In this document: positions 33,067-41,846 of the stretch, piece after piece | Layout: every line of letters starts with the position of its first letter | Numbering within the stretch: position 1 is the first letter of the stretch | DNA from: Mesorhizobium sp. dw_380 | GTDB lineage: Bacteria > Pseudomonadota > Alphaproteobacteria > Rhizobiales > Rhizobiaceae | Reading direction: 5' to 3' | Length of the DNA: 64,000 nucleotides | NCBI RefSeq assembly: GCF_018588885.1 | Contig: NZ_JAFFIW010000021.1 | Location: forward strand, 1-64,000 | Notes under the pieces: generated by a model | Databases searched by the model: none | Told to the model about the DNA's origin: nothing | What the model saw: the letters and a program-made list of their open reading frames with translations, nothing else | Made by a program: the position numbers and the translations under genes

Positions 33067-36000
33067 TCAACACAGATTGTCTAATGCTTTCCATGGCTTT
33101 GCCGCTCTTGGGGGAAAAGCAATGGAGAAATCGCCTCGATCCAAAGTTAGATTTAGGCTATAGTATGGATCATGGGCAATAATTTCCGGCCAACGCTTCA
33201 ACATATATGCCTGCTCTCTTGCAAACCGCTCCAGCTTTTCGGGAGTTTCTTCATATCCGCGAGTTGCCGACTCGTGGTGAAATAACTCAGCTCCAGGCAC
33301 CCATATATTCCGCAAGCCAGCTTCGCGAAGGCGCAGGCAGAAATCGACATCGTTGTAAGCCACCGCAAGATCGGTCTCGTTAAGACCATCCACCAAGGCG
33401 TAATTCGCCTTCGTGACCACTAAGCAAGCACCGGTTACGGCAGCAAAGTTCTGACTAAGCGCCGCACGCCCAATATATCCTGGAGACCACCTGTCAAATC
33501 CGTGATGTGCATGCGCCGCGAGACCTCCGAGCCCCATCACAATACCGCCATGTTGAAGCGTGCCGTTCGGATAGAGAAGCCGCGCACCAACCGCGCCGAT
33601 ACCTGGGCGGAGGGCGTGTTCGACCATTTCGGTCAACCAATCTGGCGCAATCACTTCAATGTCATTGTTTAAAAGAGCGATCACTTCTCCTGCGGCTATT
33701 TCAACAGCGGCATTGTTCAATCGAGAGAAATTGAAAGGACCGTCATCTCGAATCACGCGAGCAACGCCATCTCTTGAAAGTTGCGAAAAGTACTGCAACG
33801 CATCCGGATCAGTAGACCCGTTGTCAATAAGGATGATTTCGAAATTTCTATATGTCGTTAGTTTCGTGATTGAATCAACGCATGTTCTGACAAGCTGATG
33901 CGCGTCGCGCGTGGGGATTATCACACTTACCAAGGGTAATGGGGTAGCTATCGAATAGCGAGTGCTGAAACCGAAACCAACGAGCTTTGCGACACCGTTC
34001 GGTTCAACTCGCTTCAAATGCTCATTCAGGGCTCGCTCCCCGGCAAGCATCGCATATGGTTTGGAATCGGACGTTTTCGCAGTGCTGCCCGCATGGGAGC
34101 GCCAATGGTAAAGGACGTGGGGAATGTGAACAATCTGCTCTGGTTTTATGACCTCGGTGAACCTGAGAGCAAGGTCATAGTCTTGGGCCCCCTCAAACCC
34201 CGGCCGACAACCACCAATATCGCGAATAGTTTGTGCGAAATATACGCCGAGATGCGTAATTAAATTATGTGACCTAAATAGATCCAAGTTCCAATCAGAC
34301 TTGAAGTAGGGATCGCAGCGCTCTCCGTTCTCATTTATCTTGTCTTCGTCGGAGTACAACAACCTTGCATCCGGATAGTCGGCCAACGCCTTTGCGACGC
34401 AAACCAAAGCGTGGGGAGCAAGCGTGTCATCGTGGTCAAGGAATGCAATCCATTTTCCAGTGCATAGTGAGATAGCCGAATTCGACGCGCGGGAGATGTG
34501 CCCATTTTCGGGTCGAAAAATCAATTTAATGCGCGAGTCCCGTTCGGCATATTCACGTAGAATTCCGACGGTGGAGCCGTCGGTCGAGGCGTCGTCGGCA
34601 ATGCAAAGTTCCCAGTGTTCATAGTGCTGTGCCAACACACTTTCGATCGCTTCCCGCAGGAAGCATTCCGATGTATTGTAAACCGGCATTACGATCGAGA
34701 TCAGAGGTTTGTCTGGCAGGCTGCGTATGAGTGACTTTACTGCACCGATATCGTGATCGGAAAGTGCGTCATACTGCGAGATCCATGATGTGTAATTCAG
34801 CCCCTGAACACTAGGTGAGTCTATTCGCCGGATATCTGATAAGAGAGCAGCAGGCCCACCTGTGTCCAGTGCTTTGAACACACGCTTCAACGCAACATGC
34901 GCATCTCTTGGTGTTCGGATTCGCTTAACTGCCTCCTTCGACACAATCCGCAAATAGTATAAGATACTTGCGAACCGTGACCTTGGGACAACGGATGTTG
35001 AATGTACGTGTGTCTCAACACTCGGGCCAAACGCTTTTCTGATCAAAGCAGAGAGCGTCACCTGGCCTCGAAACAGGCGGGCCATGACACGAAGCGGACG
35101 CGTCACAATCCACGAGTGGCTGGCATGAATCTGTGCAACAACGGCACGCAATGCCGAGGCAGTTTCCTTCGCCTGCTCGCGCTCGGCTGCCAGCTTGGCG
35201 ATCTCGGTATCACGCTGCTCGATCTGTCGCTGCCACTCTTCGCGGCTAAGAGCAAACTGCGCCTCACGCCTGGCCACTTGCACGGTCGCGCCCTCATGCT
35301 CGAGCCTCGCCCTGGCGATTTCGTTGTCTCGCAGTTCGATCTGCTGCTGCCATTCTTGGCGGTTCTGCGCAAACTGCGCCTCACGCTCGGCAGCTTGCGC
35401 TGCTTCTTGATCACGCTCGGCCGTTAGTCTGGCGATCTCGCTGGCACGCTGCGCGGACAGTTGTCTCTGCCCTGCCAAATTCTCATGCGAGACTTTCAGA
35501 CGAGTATCCAGTTCCGAAAAGAAGGCGTCGCCCGAAGCCGCCGAAACGGCATCCAGTTCGGCCTTCACCCTGTCGAGGGTGATGATCGCCACCTTGTCGC
35601 CCTCGTTGTCGGCGAGAGCCTTGAGGGCTGCGTACGCTTCTTTGACCCAGACAGAGATACGCTCGTCGGCGATGAGCTGCGCGGTACTGGCGACATGGTG
35701 CCTGTGCTCTTCGGAAAGATTTCGGTCAATCTCGATAGCGGCCTCGTTGAGCGAGCGAGGCCAAGCGAGGTCCAGTTCGTCAACGATCTTTGCAAGCGTC
35801 GGCCGCCACCCGGCCATCATATCCTCATAGGAAACCAAGACACGCTGCTTGCCCCTTGTCGCGCTTTCTGCATCCAACTCATGGCGTAGCCAAAGCAGAC
35901 TGGAGAAGCCGAGGGTGAAACGGTCCCGCTTTTGGAGAGAGGCGGCTACCGCAAGCGGGTTTCGGCTGACGAGCACATAGCGGACGTCAACCTTCATGGC

Positions 36001-36453
36001 CTTGAGTATGTCCGCATAGAGAGGCACGAACCGAGATACTCGCGGCTCCTTGAGGACGAATAGTTCAGCTTCGCAAAACTCATCGACGAGAAGGCGCGCG
36101 ATTTCAGCCTTGTAATGCTGGACCCTTCGTTTCGAAAGGTTTGCGATATCGAAACCACGCCAGTCGTCCCACTGGCTTCCACCTTCCGCAAGCATCCGCT
36201 CATGCAATTCAACCAAAGGGGCAGGCTCCCAAAATCCCCGCTCATTGTTGTTCGGAGCTGGCGGCAGCAGATTCTTCGGCAGTTCCGCGCCAAGCAGACT
36301 GATCGCCCTCGTCAGCGCGCTGGTGCCCGAGCGATGCATGCCGAGCACCATGATGCAGGTGCGCTTGGCCGCTTTCGGCTTCGGCTTGCGTGTTTTCGGC
36401 TCGCCGACGGGCGCCGCATCCTGCAGGTTTTCTGCCGAGGGGTGCTTGTTCAT
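33067..36453 (-). CDS. Sulfotransferase / coiled-coil / double GT2 glycosyltransferase fusion
   Basis: An unusually large 1128-residue protein. Residues about 32-280 look like a sulfotransferase: VLGMHRSGTSALT (38-45 core, 5'-phosphosulfate loop) and YVLVSRNPLAVAASL (160-173, 3'-phosphate site). Residues about 335-445 are a charged coiled coil with two copies of a roughly 38-residue unit (EAQFAQNRQEWQQQIELRD and EAQFALSREEWQRQIEQRD). Residues about 583-800 form one GT2 domain (ISIVMPVYN, ADDASTDGS, FLDHDD) and 840-1075 a second (VSVIIPTRD, IDNGSTD, LNNDIE). It overlaps rmlD by ATGA. A role in building and sulfating the O-antigen is inferred. PAPS could come from cysDNC. Confidence 0.82.
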   Translation of the reverse strand: MNKHPSAENLQDAAPVGEPKTRKPKPKAAKRTCIMVLGMHRSGTSALTRAISLLGAELPKNLLPPAPNNNERGFWEPAPLVELHERMLAEGGSQWDDWRGFDIANLSKRRVQHYKAEIARLLVDEFCEAELFVLKEPRVSRFVPLYADILKAMKVDVRYVLVSRNPLAVAASLQKRDRFTLGFSSLLWLRHELDAESATRGKQRVLVSYEDMMAGWRPTLAKIVDELDLAWPRSLNEAAIEIDRNLSEEHRHHVASTAQLIADERISVWVKEAYAALKALADNEGDKVAIITLDRVKAELDAVSAASGDAFFSELDTRLKVSHENLAGQRQLSAQRASEIARLTAERDQEAAQAAEREAQFAQNRQEWQQQIELRDNEIARARLEHEGATVQVARREAQFALSREEWQRQIEQRDTEIAKLAAEREQAKETASALRAVVAQIHASHSWIVTRPLRVMARLFRGQVTLSALIRKAFGPSVETHVHSTSVVPRSRFASILYYLRIVSKEAVKRIRTPRDAHVALKRVFKALDTGGPAALLSDIRRIDSPSVQGLNYTSWISQYDALSDHDIGAVKSLIRSLPDKPLISIVMPVYNTSECFLREAIESVLAQHYEHWELCIADDASTDGSTVGILREYAERDSRIKLIFRPENGHISRASNSAISLCTGKWIAFLDHDDTLAPHALVCVAKALADYPDARLLYSDEDKINENGERCDPYFKSDWNLDLFRSHNLITHLGVYFAQTIRDIGGCRPGFEGAQDYDLALRFTEVIKPEQIVHIPHVLYHWRSHAGSTAKTSDSKPYAMLAGERALNEHLKRVEPNGVAKLVGFGFSTRYSIATPLPLVSVIIPTRDAHQLVRTCVDSITKLTTYRNFEIILIDNGSTDPDALQYFSQLSRDGVARVIRDDGPFNFSRLNNAAVEIAAGEVIALLNNDIEVIAPDWLTEMVEHALRPGIGAVGARLLYPNGTLQHGGIVMGLGGLAAHAHHGFDRWSPGYIGRAALSQNFAAVTGACLVVTKANYALVDGLNETDLAVAYNDVDFCLRLREAGLRNIWVPGAELFHHESATRGYEETPEKLERFAREQAYMLKRWPEIIAHDPYYSLNLTLDRGDFSIAFPPRAAKPWKALDNLC

Positions 36454-37358
36454 GCAGTCAATGCCTGTTTCGTCTCACCTGTCAGAAGCCGGCGCACTAT
36501 CGCTTCCGTCGATTGCCGCCAGTCCGGCGCGGTCCAGCCGAAGCTGGCGGCGAACTTCGCGCTCGATAGCCGGGAGTTGGCGGGGCGGCGCGCCTTGGTC
36601 GGATAGTCCATCGTAGCAATGTCCCGTACCCGCGCCCAGGGACCACCAGACACGCGGCTTGTGTCGAGGATGTGGCGGGCAAAACCGCTCCAGTTGGTCT
36701 CGCCGGTGCCGGCCAGATGATGGATGCCGAACGCGGCGGACCCCTTGTCGCCATGCAACATGGCGGCCGCATGCAGGATCGCGTCGGCGATATCGAGTGC
36801 CGAGGTGGGGTTGCCCCATTGATCGGCGACCACCGAAATCTCGTCGCGGTCGGCGGCCAGCCGCAGCATGGTTTTGACGAAATTCCTGCCGAACGGGCTG
36901 TAGACCCAGGCGGTGCGCAGGATCAGGTGGCGCGGATTGGCTGCCGCCACCGCCTGTTCGCCGGCGAGCTTTGAGGCGCCGTAGACGCCGAGCGGCGCGG
37001 TCGCGTCGGTCTCGACATAGGCGCCGTCCTTCGAACCATCGAAGACATAGTCGGTCGAAAGGTGGATGACGGGAACGCCGAGCCGCGCTGCCGCTTCAGT
37101 CACCTTGCCGGCGCCGGTCGCGTTGACCGCGAAGGCCAGATCGGGCTCGTCCTCGGCCTGGTCCACGGCCGTGTAAGCGGCGGCCGACACGACGATATCG
37201 GGCTTGCCCGCTGCTATGGCGTCGATGACGGTCTCGGGCCTTGCGAGATCAAGCTCCGGGCGGCCGATGGCGACGACCTCGACGCCGGCGCGTGCCTGGC
37301 CGGCCTCCAGAAGGCTTGCCGCGACCTGGCCGTCGCGTCCGGTGACGACGATCCTCAC
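36450..37358 (-). CDS. rmlD: dTDP-4-dehydrorhamnose reductase
   Basis: Last step of dTDP-L-rhamnose synthesis, reducing the 4-keto group. The GTG at 37358, overlapping the rmlB stop as GTGA, gives 302 residues starting VRIVVTGRDGQVAASLL. Motifs are the NAD(P) loop GRDGQ, HLSTDYVFDGS and the catalytic YGASK. LRTAWVYSPFGRNFVKTML follows. The gene overlaps the next gene by four bases. An upstream start to 37430 would run deep into rmlB and is rejected. Part of rmlA-rmlC-rmlB-rmlD. Confidence 0.94.
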   Translation of the reverse strand: MRIVVTGRDGQVAASLLEAGQARAGVEVVAIGRPELDLARPETVIDAIAAGKPDIVVSAAAYTAVDQAEDEPDLAFAVNATGAGKVTEAAARLGVPVIHLSTDYVFDGSKDGAYVETDATAPLGVYGASKLAGEQAVAAANPRHLILRTAWVYSPFGRNFVKTMLRLAADRDEISVVADQWGNPTSALDIADAILHAAAMLHGDKGSAAFGIHHLAGTGETNWSGFARHILDTSRVSGGPWARVRDIATMDYPTKARRPANSRLSSAKFAASFGWTAPDWRQSTEAIVRRLLTGETKQALTA

Positions 37359-38425
37359 GCGCTCACCTTGCGTGCTTCGCCCAATCTTTCGCCGGCATAG
37401 CGCTGTTCGCGGATCGGCCCCCACCACCATTTGTTGTCGAGGAACCAGTCCACGGTTCTGGCAAGACCGCTGTCGAAATTCTCCCTCGGCGTCCAGCCGA
37501 GCTCACGGCCGATCTTGGAGGCATCGATGGCGTAGCGGCGGTCGTGGCCGGGGCGGTCGGTGACAAAGGAGATCAGCTCGCGATAGGGCTCGCCGCCGGC
37601 CCGCGGACGCCTGATGTCGAGCAGGCCGCAGATCGTTTCGACGACGGCGAGGTTGGTGCGCTCCGAATTGCCGCCGACATTGTAGCTCTCGCCCGGCATG
37701 CCCCTGGTGGCGACCAGTTCCAGGGCCCGCGCGTGATCCTCGACGAACAGCCAGTCGCGCACATTGGCGCCGGCGCCATAGACAGGCAGCCGCTTTTCGT
37801 CGAGCGCGTTGAGGATGACGAGCGGGATCAGTTTTTCGGGGAAATGATAGGGGCCGTAATTGTTCGAACAGTTGGAGAGCACGACCGGCAGGCCGTAGGT
37901 CTCGTGCCAGGCGCGCACCAGATGGTCGGAGGCCGCCTTGGAGGCGGAATAGGGCGAGGACGGTGCGTAAGGCGTCTCCTCGACGAACATGCCACCGTCG
38001 AAAGGCAGGTCGCCGAACACCTCGTCGGTCGAGACGTGGTGGAAGCGGAAGCGGCTTTTCCTGTTGTCCGACAGGCCGCGCCAATATTCGAGTGCGGCAT
38101 TGAGGACCTTGTAGGTGCCGACGATGTTGGTCTCTATGAAAGCGCCCGGCCCGTCGATCGAGCGGTCGACATGGCTCTCGGCGGCGAGGTTCATGACGAC
38201 GTCGATATCGTCACGGCGCAGGAGATCGAGCACCGCCCTCTCGTCGCAGATATCGGCCTGGGCGAAGCGGTAATTGTGCGCATTCTCGATCGGCCGCAGC
38301 GAGGCGAGGTTGCCGGCATAGGTCAGCTTGTCGAGATTGGTCACCCGGTAGGCCGGATTGGTACATAGATGCCGGCATACCGCCGAGCCGATGAAGCCGG
38401 CGCCGCCTGTCACGAGAAAATTCAT
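37355..38425 (-). CDS. rmlB: dTDP-glucose 4,6-dehydratase
   Basis: Second step of dTDP-L-rhamnose synthesis. The ATG at 38425 gives 356 residues beginning MNFLVTGGAGFIGSAV. It shows the NAD loop, AESHVDRSI, the catalytic pair in YSASKAASDHLV, HHVSTDEVFGDL (active-site Asp-Glu), SNNYGPYHFPEKLIPL and DWLFVEDHARA. All match RmlB, and the length is typical. GTGA overlap with rmlD and 46 bases to rmlC place it in the rhamnose operon. No defects seen. Confidence 0.95.
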   Translation of the reverse strand: MNFLVTGGAGFIGSAVCRHLCTNPAYRVTNLDKLTYAGNLASLRPIENAHNYRFAQADICDERAVLDLLRRDDIDVVMNLAAESHVDRSIDGPGAFIETNIVGTYKVLNAALEYWRGLSDNRKSRFRFHHVSTDEVFGDLPFDGGMFVEETPYAPSSPYSASKAASDHLVRAWHETYGLPVVLSNCSNNYGPYHFPEKLIPLVILNALDEKRLPVYGAGANVRDWLFVEDHARALELVATRGMPGESYNVGGNSERTNLAVVETICGLLDIRRPRAGGEPYRELISFVTDRPGHDRRYAIDASKIGRELGWTPRENFDSGLARTVDWFLDNKWWWGPIREQRYAGERLGEARKVSA

Positions 38426-38471
38426 GCCGCTGTCCCCACGACGCAAATGTCTGGTCCTTTAACAACACCCA

Positions 38472-39026
38472 TCAGGCGAACACCTCGGCATTGGCCAGCG
38501 CCGGCGCCTTGAGATCCTTGTCCGAAAGCTGGAAACCGCCAGGCAGCGAAGGCCATTCTATGCCGATGGCGGGATCGTCGAAACGAATCGACCGGTCATG
38601 CTCGGGCGAATAGGTGTCGGTCACCTTATACAGGACCTCGGTGTCAGGCACGAGCGTCACAAAGCCATGCGCGAAACCCTTTGGCACCAGAATCTGGTTG
38701 CCCTTCTGCGCCGACACTTCGAGAGCGACCCATTTTCCAAAGGTTTTCGAACCGCGGCGGATATCGACCGCGATGTCGAGGATGCCGCCACGGATGACGC
38801 GCAGCAGCTTGTCCTGGGCGCGCGGTGCGAGCTGGTAGTGAAGCCCGCGCAAGACACCGGCTGCAGCGGAATAAGAATGGTTGTCCTGCACGAAAAGCAG
38901 GTCGATGCCGGCCCGCGAAAAGCGCTCGGCATTGTAGGTTTCAATGAAGAAGCCGCGTGCGTCGCCATGTCGCTTCGGAACGATTTCCAGCACGCCATCG
39001 ATGCCAAGCGATCTCACCTCCAGCAT
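38472..39026 (-). CDS. rmlC: dTDP-4-dehydrorhamnose 3,5-epimerase
   Basis: Third enzyme of the rhamnose pathway. The 184 residues form the RmlC cupin: GDARGFFIETYNAERF near residue 22, VQDNHSYSAAAGVLRGLHYQ with the catalytic His, DIAVDIRRGSKTFGKWVAL, and the KGFAHGFVTL strand. Its ATG directly follows the rmlA stop codon, so translation is probably coupled. Length is normal. Confidence 0.95.
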   Translation of the reverse strand: MLEVRSLGIDGVLEIVPKRHGDARGFFIETYNAERFSRAGIDLLFVQDNHSYSAAAGVLRGLHYQLAPRAQDKLLRVIRGGILDIAVDIRRGSKTFGKWVALEVSAQKGNQILVPKGFAHGFVTLVPDTEVLYKVTDTYSPEHDRSIRFDDPAIGIEWPSLPGGFQLSDKDLKAPALANAEVFA

Positions 39027-39908
39027 CTAGCCCTCCGAAAGATCGGCGACACGCCGGCGCAGATAGGCGGCGTACTCGTTCTTTCCCAGGCGGGTTGCGC
39101 GCTCCAGCACCTTGTCCGCCGTCAGCCAGCCCTGTTCGAGGGCGATTTCCTCCGGACAGGCAACCTTGATGCCCTGGCGATGTTCGATCGTGCGCACGAA
39201 GGAAGAGGCTTCATGCAAACTGTCATGGGTGCCGGTGTCGAGCCAGGCATAGCCGCGGCCCAAACGGTGCACGTGCAACTGACCGCGCTCGAGGTAGACA
39301 TTGTTGACGGCCGTGATCTCGAGCTCGCCGCGCACCGAGGGCCGGATGGTTGGGGCGATGTCGACGACTTCGTTGTCGTAGAAGTAGAGACCCGTGACGG
39401 CCCAGTTGGACTTCGGCTTCTGTGGTTTTTCCTCAATCGTCAGCGCTGTGCCGGTCGCCTTGTCGAAGGACACCACGCCATAGCGTTGGGGATCCTCGAC
39501 ATGGTAGGCAAACACCGAAGCACCCTCCTTGCGCGACGCCGCGGTGCGGCAAAGCTGCGACAGCCCGTCGCCAAAATATATGTTGTCGCCCAGGATCATC
39601 GACACGCCATCCTTGCCGATGAAATCGCGACCAATGATAAAGGCTTCCGCGAGGCCATTGGGTTGCGGTTGCTGCGCATAAGACAAAGCCAGCCCGAACT
39701 CAGATCCGTCGCCGAGCAACTCACGGAAGGCCGGCAGGTCACGCGGCGTCGAAATGATCAGAATCTCACGGATACCCGCGAGCATCAACACGCTCAGCGG
39801 ATAATAGATCATCGGCTTGTCGTATATCGGGAGGATCTGCTTAGAGACTGCTAATGTTAGTGGATAAAGACGCGTTCCACTGCCTCCAGCAAGGATAATT
39901 CCTTTCAA
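39027..39908 (-). CDS. rmlA: Glucose-1-phosphate thymidylyltransferase
   Basis: First enzyme of dTDP-L-rhamnose synthesis, joining dTTP and glucose-1-phosphate. The 293 residues start MKGIILAGGSGTRLYPLT and include KQILPIYDKPMIYYPLS, GLAEAFIIG and LGDNIYFG, all family hallmarks. It is the first gene of the rmlACBD and O-antigen operon, so the main promoter should lie in 39909-40035. Glucose-1-phosphate use links it to pgm and glgC at the other end of the window. Confidence 0.95.
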   Translation of the reverse strand: MKGIILAGGSGTRLYPLTLAVSKQILPIYDKPMIYYPLSVLMLAGIREILIISTPRDLPAFRELLGDGSEFGLALSYAQQPQPNGLAEAFIIGRDFIGKDGVSMILGDNIYFGDGLSQLCRTAASRKEGASVFAYHVEDPQRYGVVSFDKATGTALTIEEKPQKPKSNWAVTGLYFYDNEVVDIAPTIRPSVRGELEITAVNNVYLERGQLHVHRLGRGYAWLDTGTHDSLHEASSFVRTIEHRQGIKVACPEEIALEQGWLTADKVLERATRLGKNEYAAYLRRRVADLSEG

Positions 39909-40035
39909 GAAGCTCTCCTTGACATGCCAAAGCCCCCCGGCCCTGAGTGTCCGTGCTTAGGTTTCATACAATGGCTTGTCAATGCGGCAAGCGATAAACG
40001 AGAGGACTGTTTGGCGCGCATAGACGTGACCTTTG

Positions 40036-41061
40036 TTACCCTCGCCCAAAATACGCCAGATACCACTCGACGAACCGCCCTACCCCGTCGGACACGGACG
40101 TGTTGGGGCGATAGCCGACGGCCTCTTGCAGTGCGGACGTGTCGGCGAAAGTGTCCGGCACGTCGCCTGCCTGCAGCGGCAAGAGTTCGATGATGGCCTT
40201 GCGGCCAAGCGCGCTTTCCAGCGCCTCGACATAGGCGGTCAACTTGACCGGGTTGCTGTTGCCGATGTTGAAGATACGCCAGGGGGCACTGCTCGTTGCC
40301 GGATCCGGATGATTTGAATCCCAGGCCGGGTTGCCGGCGGCAGGACTGTCGCTGGCCCGGATCACGCCTTCGGCGATGTCATCGACATAGGTGAAGTCGC
40401 GCGTGTGGTTGCCATTGTTGAACAGCTTGATCGGCTCGCCGGCCAGGATGCTCCTGGTGAACAGGAACAGCGCCATGTCGGGACGCCCCCACGGGCCGTA
40501 CACAGTGAAGAAACGCAAGCCCGTGGTCGGCAACCCGAACAGATGGCTATAGCTGTGCGCCATCAGTTCGTTGGCGCGCTTGGTCGCGGCGTAGAACTGC
40601 AGGGGATGGTCGGCCGGGCGATGCTCGGAAAACGGCATGTCGGTGTTGGCGCCGTAAACGCTCGAGGTGCTGGCATAGGTCAGGTGCGCCATGCCGCCGT
40701 TGCGGCAGGCCTCCAGCATGTTGGTGAAGGCGACGATGTTGCTTTCGACATAGGCGCGCGGGTTTTCCAGGCTGTAGCGCACCCCGGCTTGGGCGGCCAG
40801 ATGGATCACCCGGTCGAAGGCGTGATCGGCAAAGCAGCCGTCCACGATCCCTCTGTCGGCAAGATTGCCGTGGATGAAATGATAGCCGGCATTGGTGCTT
40901 CGGCTCGCCTCGGCCAGGAGCCGCAGCCGCGCCTGCTTGATCCGCGGATCGTAGTAATCGTTGACGCTGTCGATGCCGACAACCTCGTCGCCGCGCTCCA
41001 GCAGCCGCCTGGCGACATGATAGCCTATGAAGCCGGCAGCGCCGGTAACCAGAACCTTCAT
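40036..41061 (-). CDS. lpsL: UDP-glucuronate 4-epimerase-like NAD-dependent epimerase
   Basis: Likely converts UDP-glucuronate to UDP-galacturonate for LPS. The ATG at 41061 gives 341 residues starting MKVLVTGAAGFIGYHVA. The GIDSVNDYYDPRIKQARL segment is typical of the glucuronate epimerase branch, followed by AAQAGVRYSLENP, ASTSSVYGANTDMPF and the catalytic YAATKRANE (an A in the usual YxxxK). GPWGRPDMALF then appears. These agree with rhizobial LpsL. It is on the same strand as rmlA but 127 bases upstream, so it may have its own promoter and feed rmlA by read-through. Confidence 0.87.
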   Translation of the reverse strand: MKVLVTGAAGFIGYHVARRLLERGDEVVGIDSVNDYYDPRIKQARLRLLAEASRSTNAGYHFIHGNLADRGIVDGCFADHAFDRVIHLAAQAGVRYSLENPRAYVESNIVAFTNMLEACRNGGMAHLTYASTSSVYGANTDMPFSEHRPADHPLQFYAATKRANELMAHSYSHLFGLPTTGLRFFTVYGPWGRPDMALFLFTRSILAGEPIKLFNNGNHTRDFTYVDDIAEGVIRASDSPAAGNPAWDSNHPDPATSSAPWRIFNIGNSNPVKLTAYVEALESALGRKAIIELLPLQAGDVPDTFADTSALQEAVGYRPNTSVSDGVGRFVEWYLAYFGRG

Positions 41062-41125
41062 CAGCAGCACCCGCCTTCGGGAACAGCCCCCTGACGTCTA
41101 TGGCACGCCAAGCTTCTTGCAGGGC

Positions 41126-41716
41126 TCAGGAGCGCTTCAGCAGCGACCAGACAGCCGGCACAAGGCTTGCGGCGAGGGCAACCTTGATCAGGTCGCCGAC
41201 GATGAACGGCACGACGCCGAACTGCCAGGATTTTTCCGGACCGATCAACAGCGCCAGCCAGGCAAAGCCCATCGCCATCATCACCACCTCGGCAACCAGC
41301 ATCGCGTTGAAAAGCTTTATCGGATGGCGATCCCAGCCGCGATCGGCGGCCCAGCCGACAATCGCCGCCATGACCACGAAGCCAGCGAGATAGCCGCCCG
41401 TCGAACCGAGCATGTATGCAATGCCGATGCCCTTCTCCGGCGTACCCTGGAAGACCGGGAAACCCATCGCGCCCTCCGCCATGTAGAGCAAAAGCGTGGC
41501 GACACCGAGACGCATGCCGAAGGCGGCGGCGATCAGGAAGACGGCGAGCGTCTGCATCGAGATGTCGACGGGGCCCAGCACCACCCTGGTCTTGGCCGAC
41601 AGGGTCAGCAGCAGCGTTCCCGCGATCGCCAGGAAAAGCTGTGTTGCCAGTCGCGCCGCGCCTTCCTGCGGCAAAGCCAGAGAAACAAGCGGGCGCATCG
41701 TCGTTGCAGTTGCCAT
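41126..41716 (-). CDS. bioY: Biotin transporter substrate-binding membrane component
   Basis: S component of an ECF biotin importer. The ATG at 41716 after GGGGAAG gives 196 residues with about six hydrophobic segments. YMLGSTGGYLAGFVVMA and the FGMRLGVATLLLYMAEGAMG run are typical of BioY. No bioM/bioN genes lie nearby. BioY alone is reported to work as a transporter in some bacteria. An inverted repeat lies upstream (41738-41757). It does not match the BioR site as I know it. An alternative ATG at 41728 is less well placed. Confidence 0.9.
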   Translation of the reverse strand: MATATTMRPLVSLALPQEGAARLATQLFLAIAGTLLLTLSAKTRVVLGPVDISMQTLAVFLIAAAFGMRLGVATLLLYMAEGAMGFPVFQGTPEKGIGIAYMLGSTGGYLAGFVVMAAIVGWAADRGWDRHPIKLFNAMLVAEVVMMAMGFAWLALLIGPEKSWQFGVVPFIVGDLIKVALAASLVPAVWSLLKRS

Positions 41717-41737
41717 GGTCTTCCCCAATCCGGTCCG

Positions 41738-41757
41738 CCGCGATCCACTAATCGCGG
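41738..41757. promoter_or_regulatory. Inverted repeat in the bioY/MBL divergent region
   Basis: CCGCGAT at 41738-41744 and ATCGCGG at 41751-41757 are exact reverse complements with a 6-base loop, about 22 bases before the bioY start. This could be an operator or a 5-prime hairpin in the bioY leader. No T run follows on either strand. Function unknown. Confidence 0.4.
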
Positions 41758-41846
41758 TCCTTACATTTTCCTATATTGGCTTGCGTGCTATGCGGCAATC
41801 GGTTTTGCCGTTCCGGGAACAATGTGCCGACATGGTTCGAAAAGAC

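Noticed and set aside
41717..41846. BioR-type operator before bioY
   Set aside because: I looked for the TTATNNATAA-like palindrome and found only the unrelated CCGCGAT/ATCGCGG repeat.
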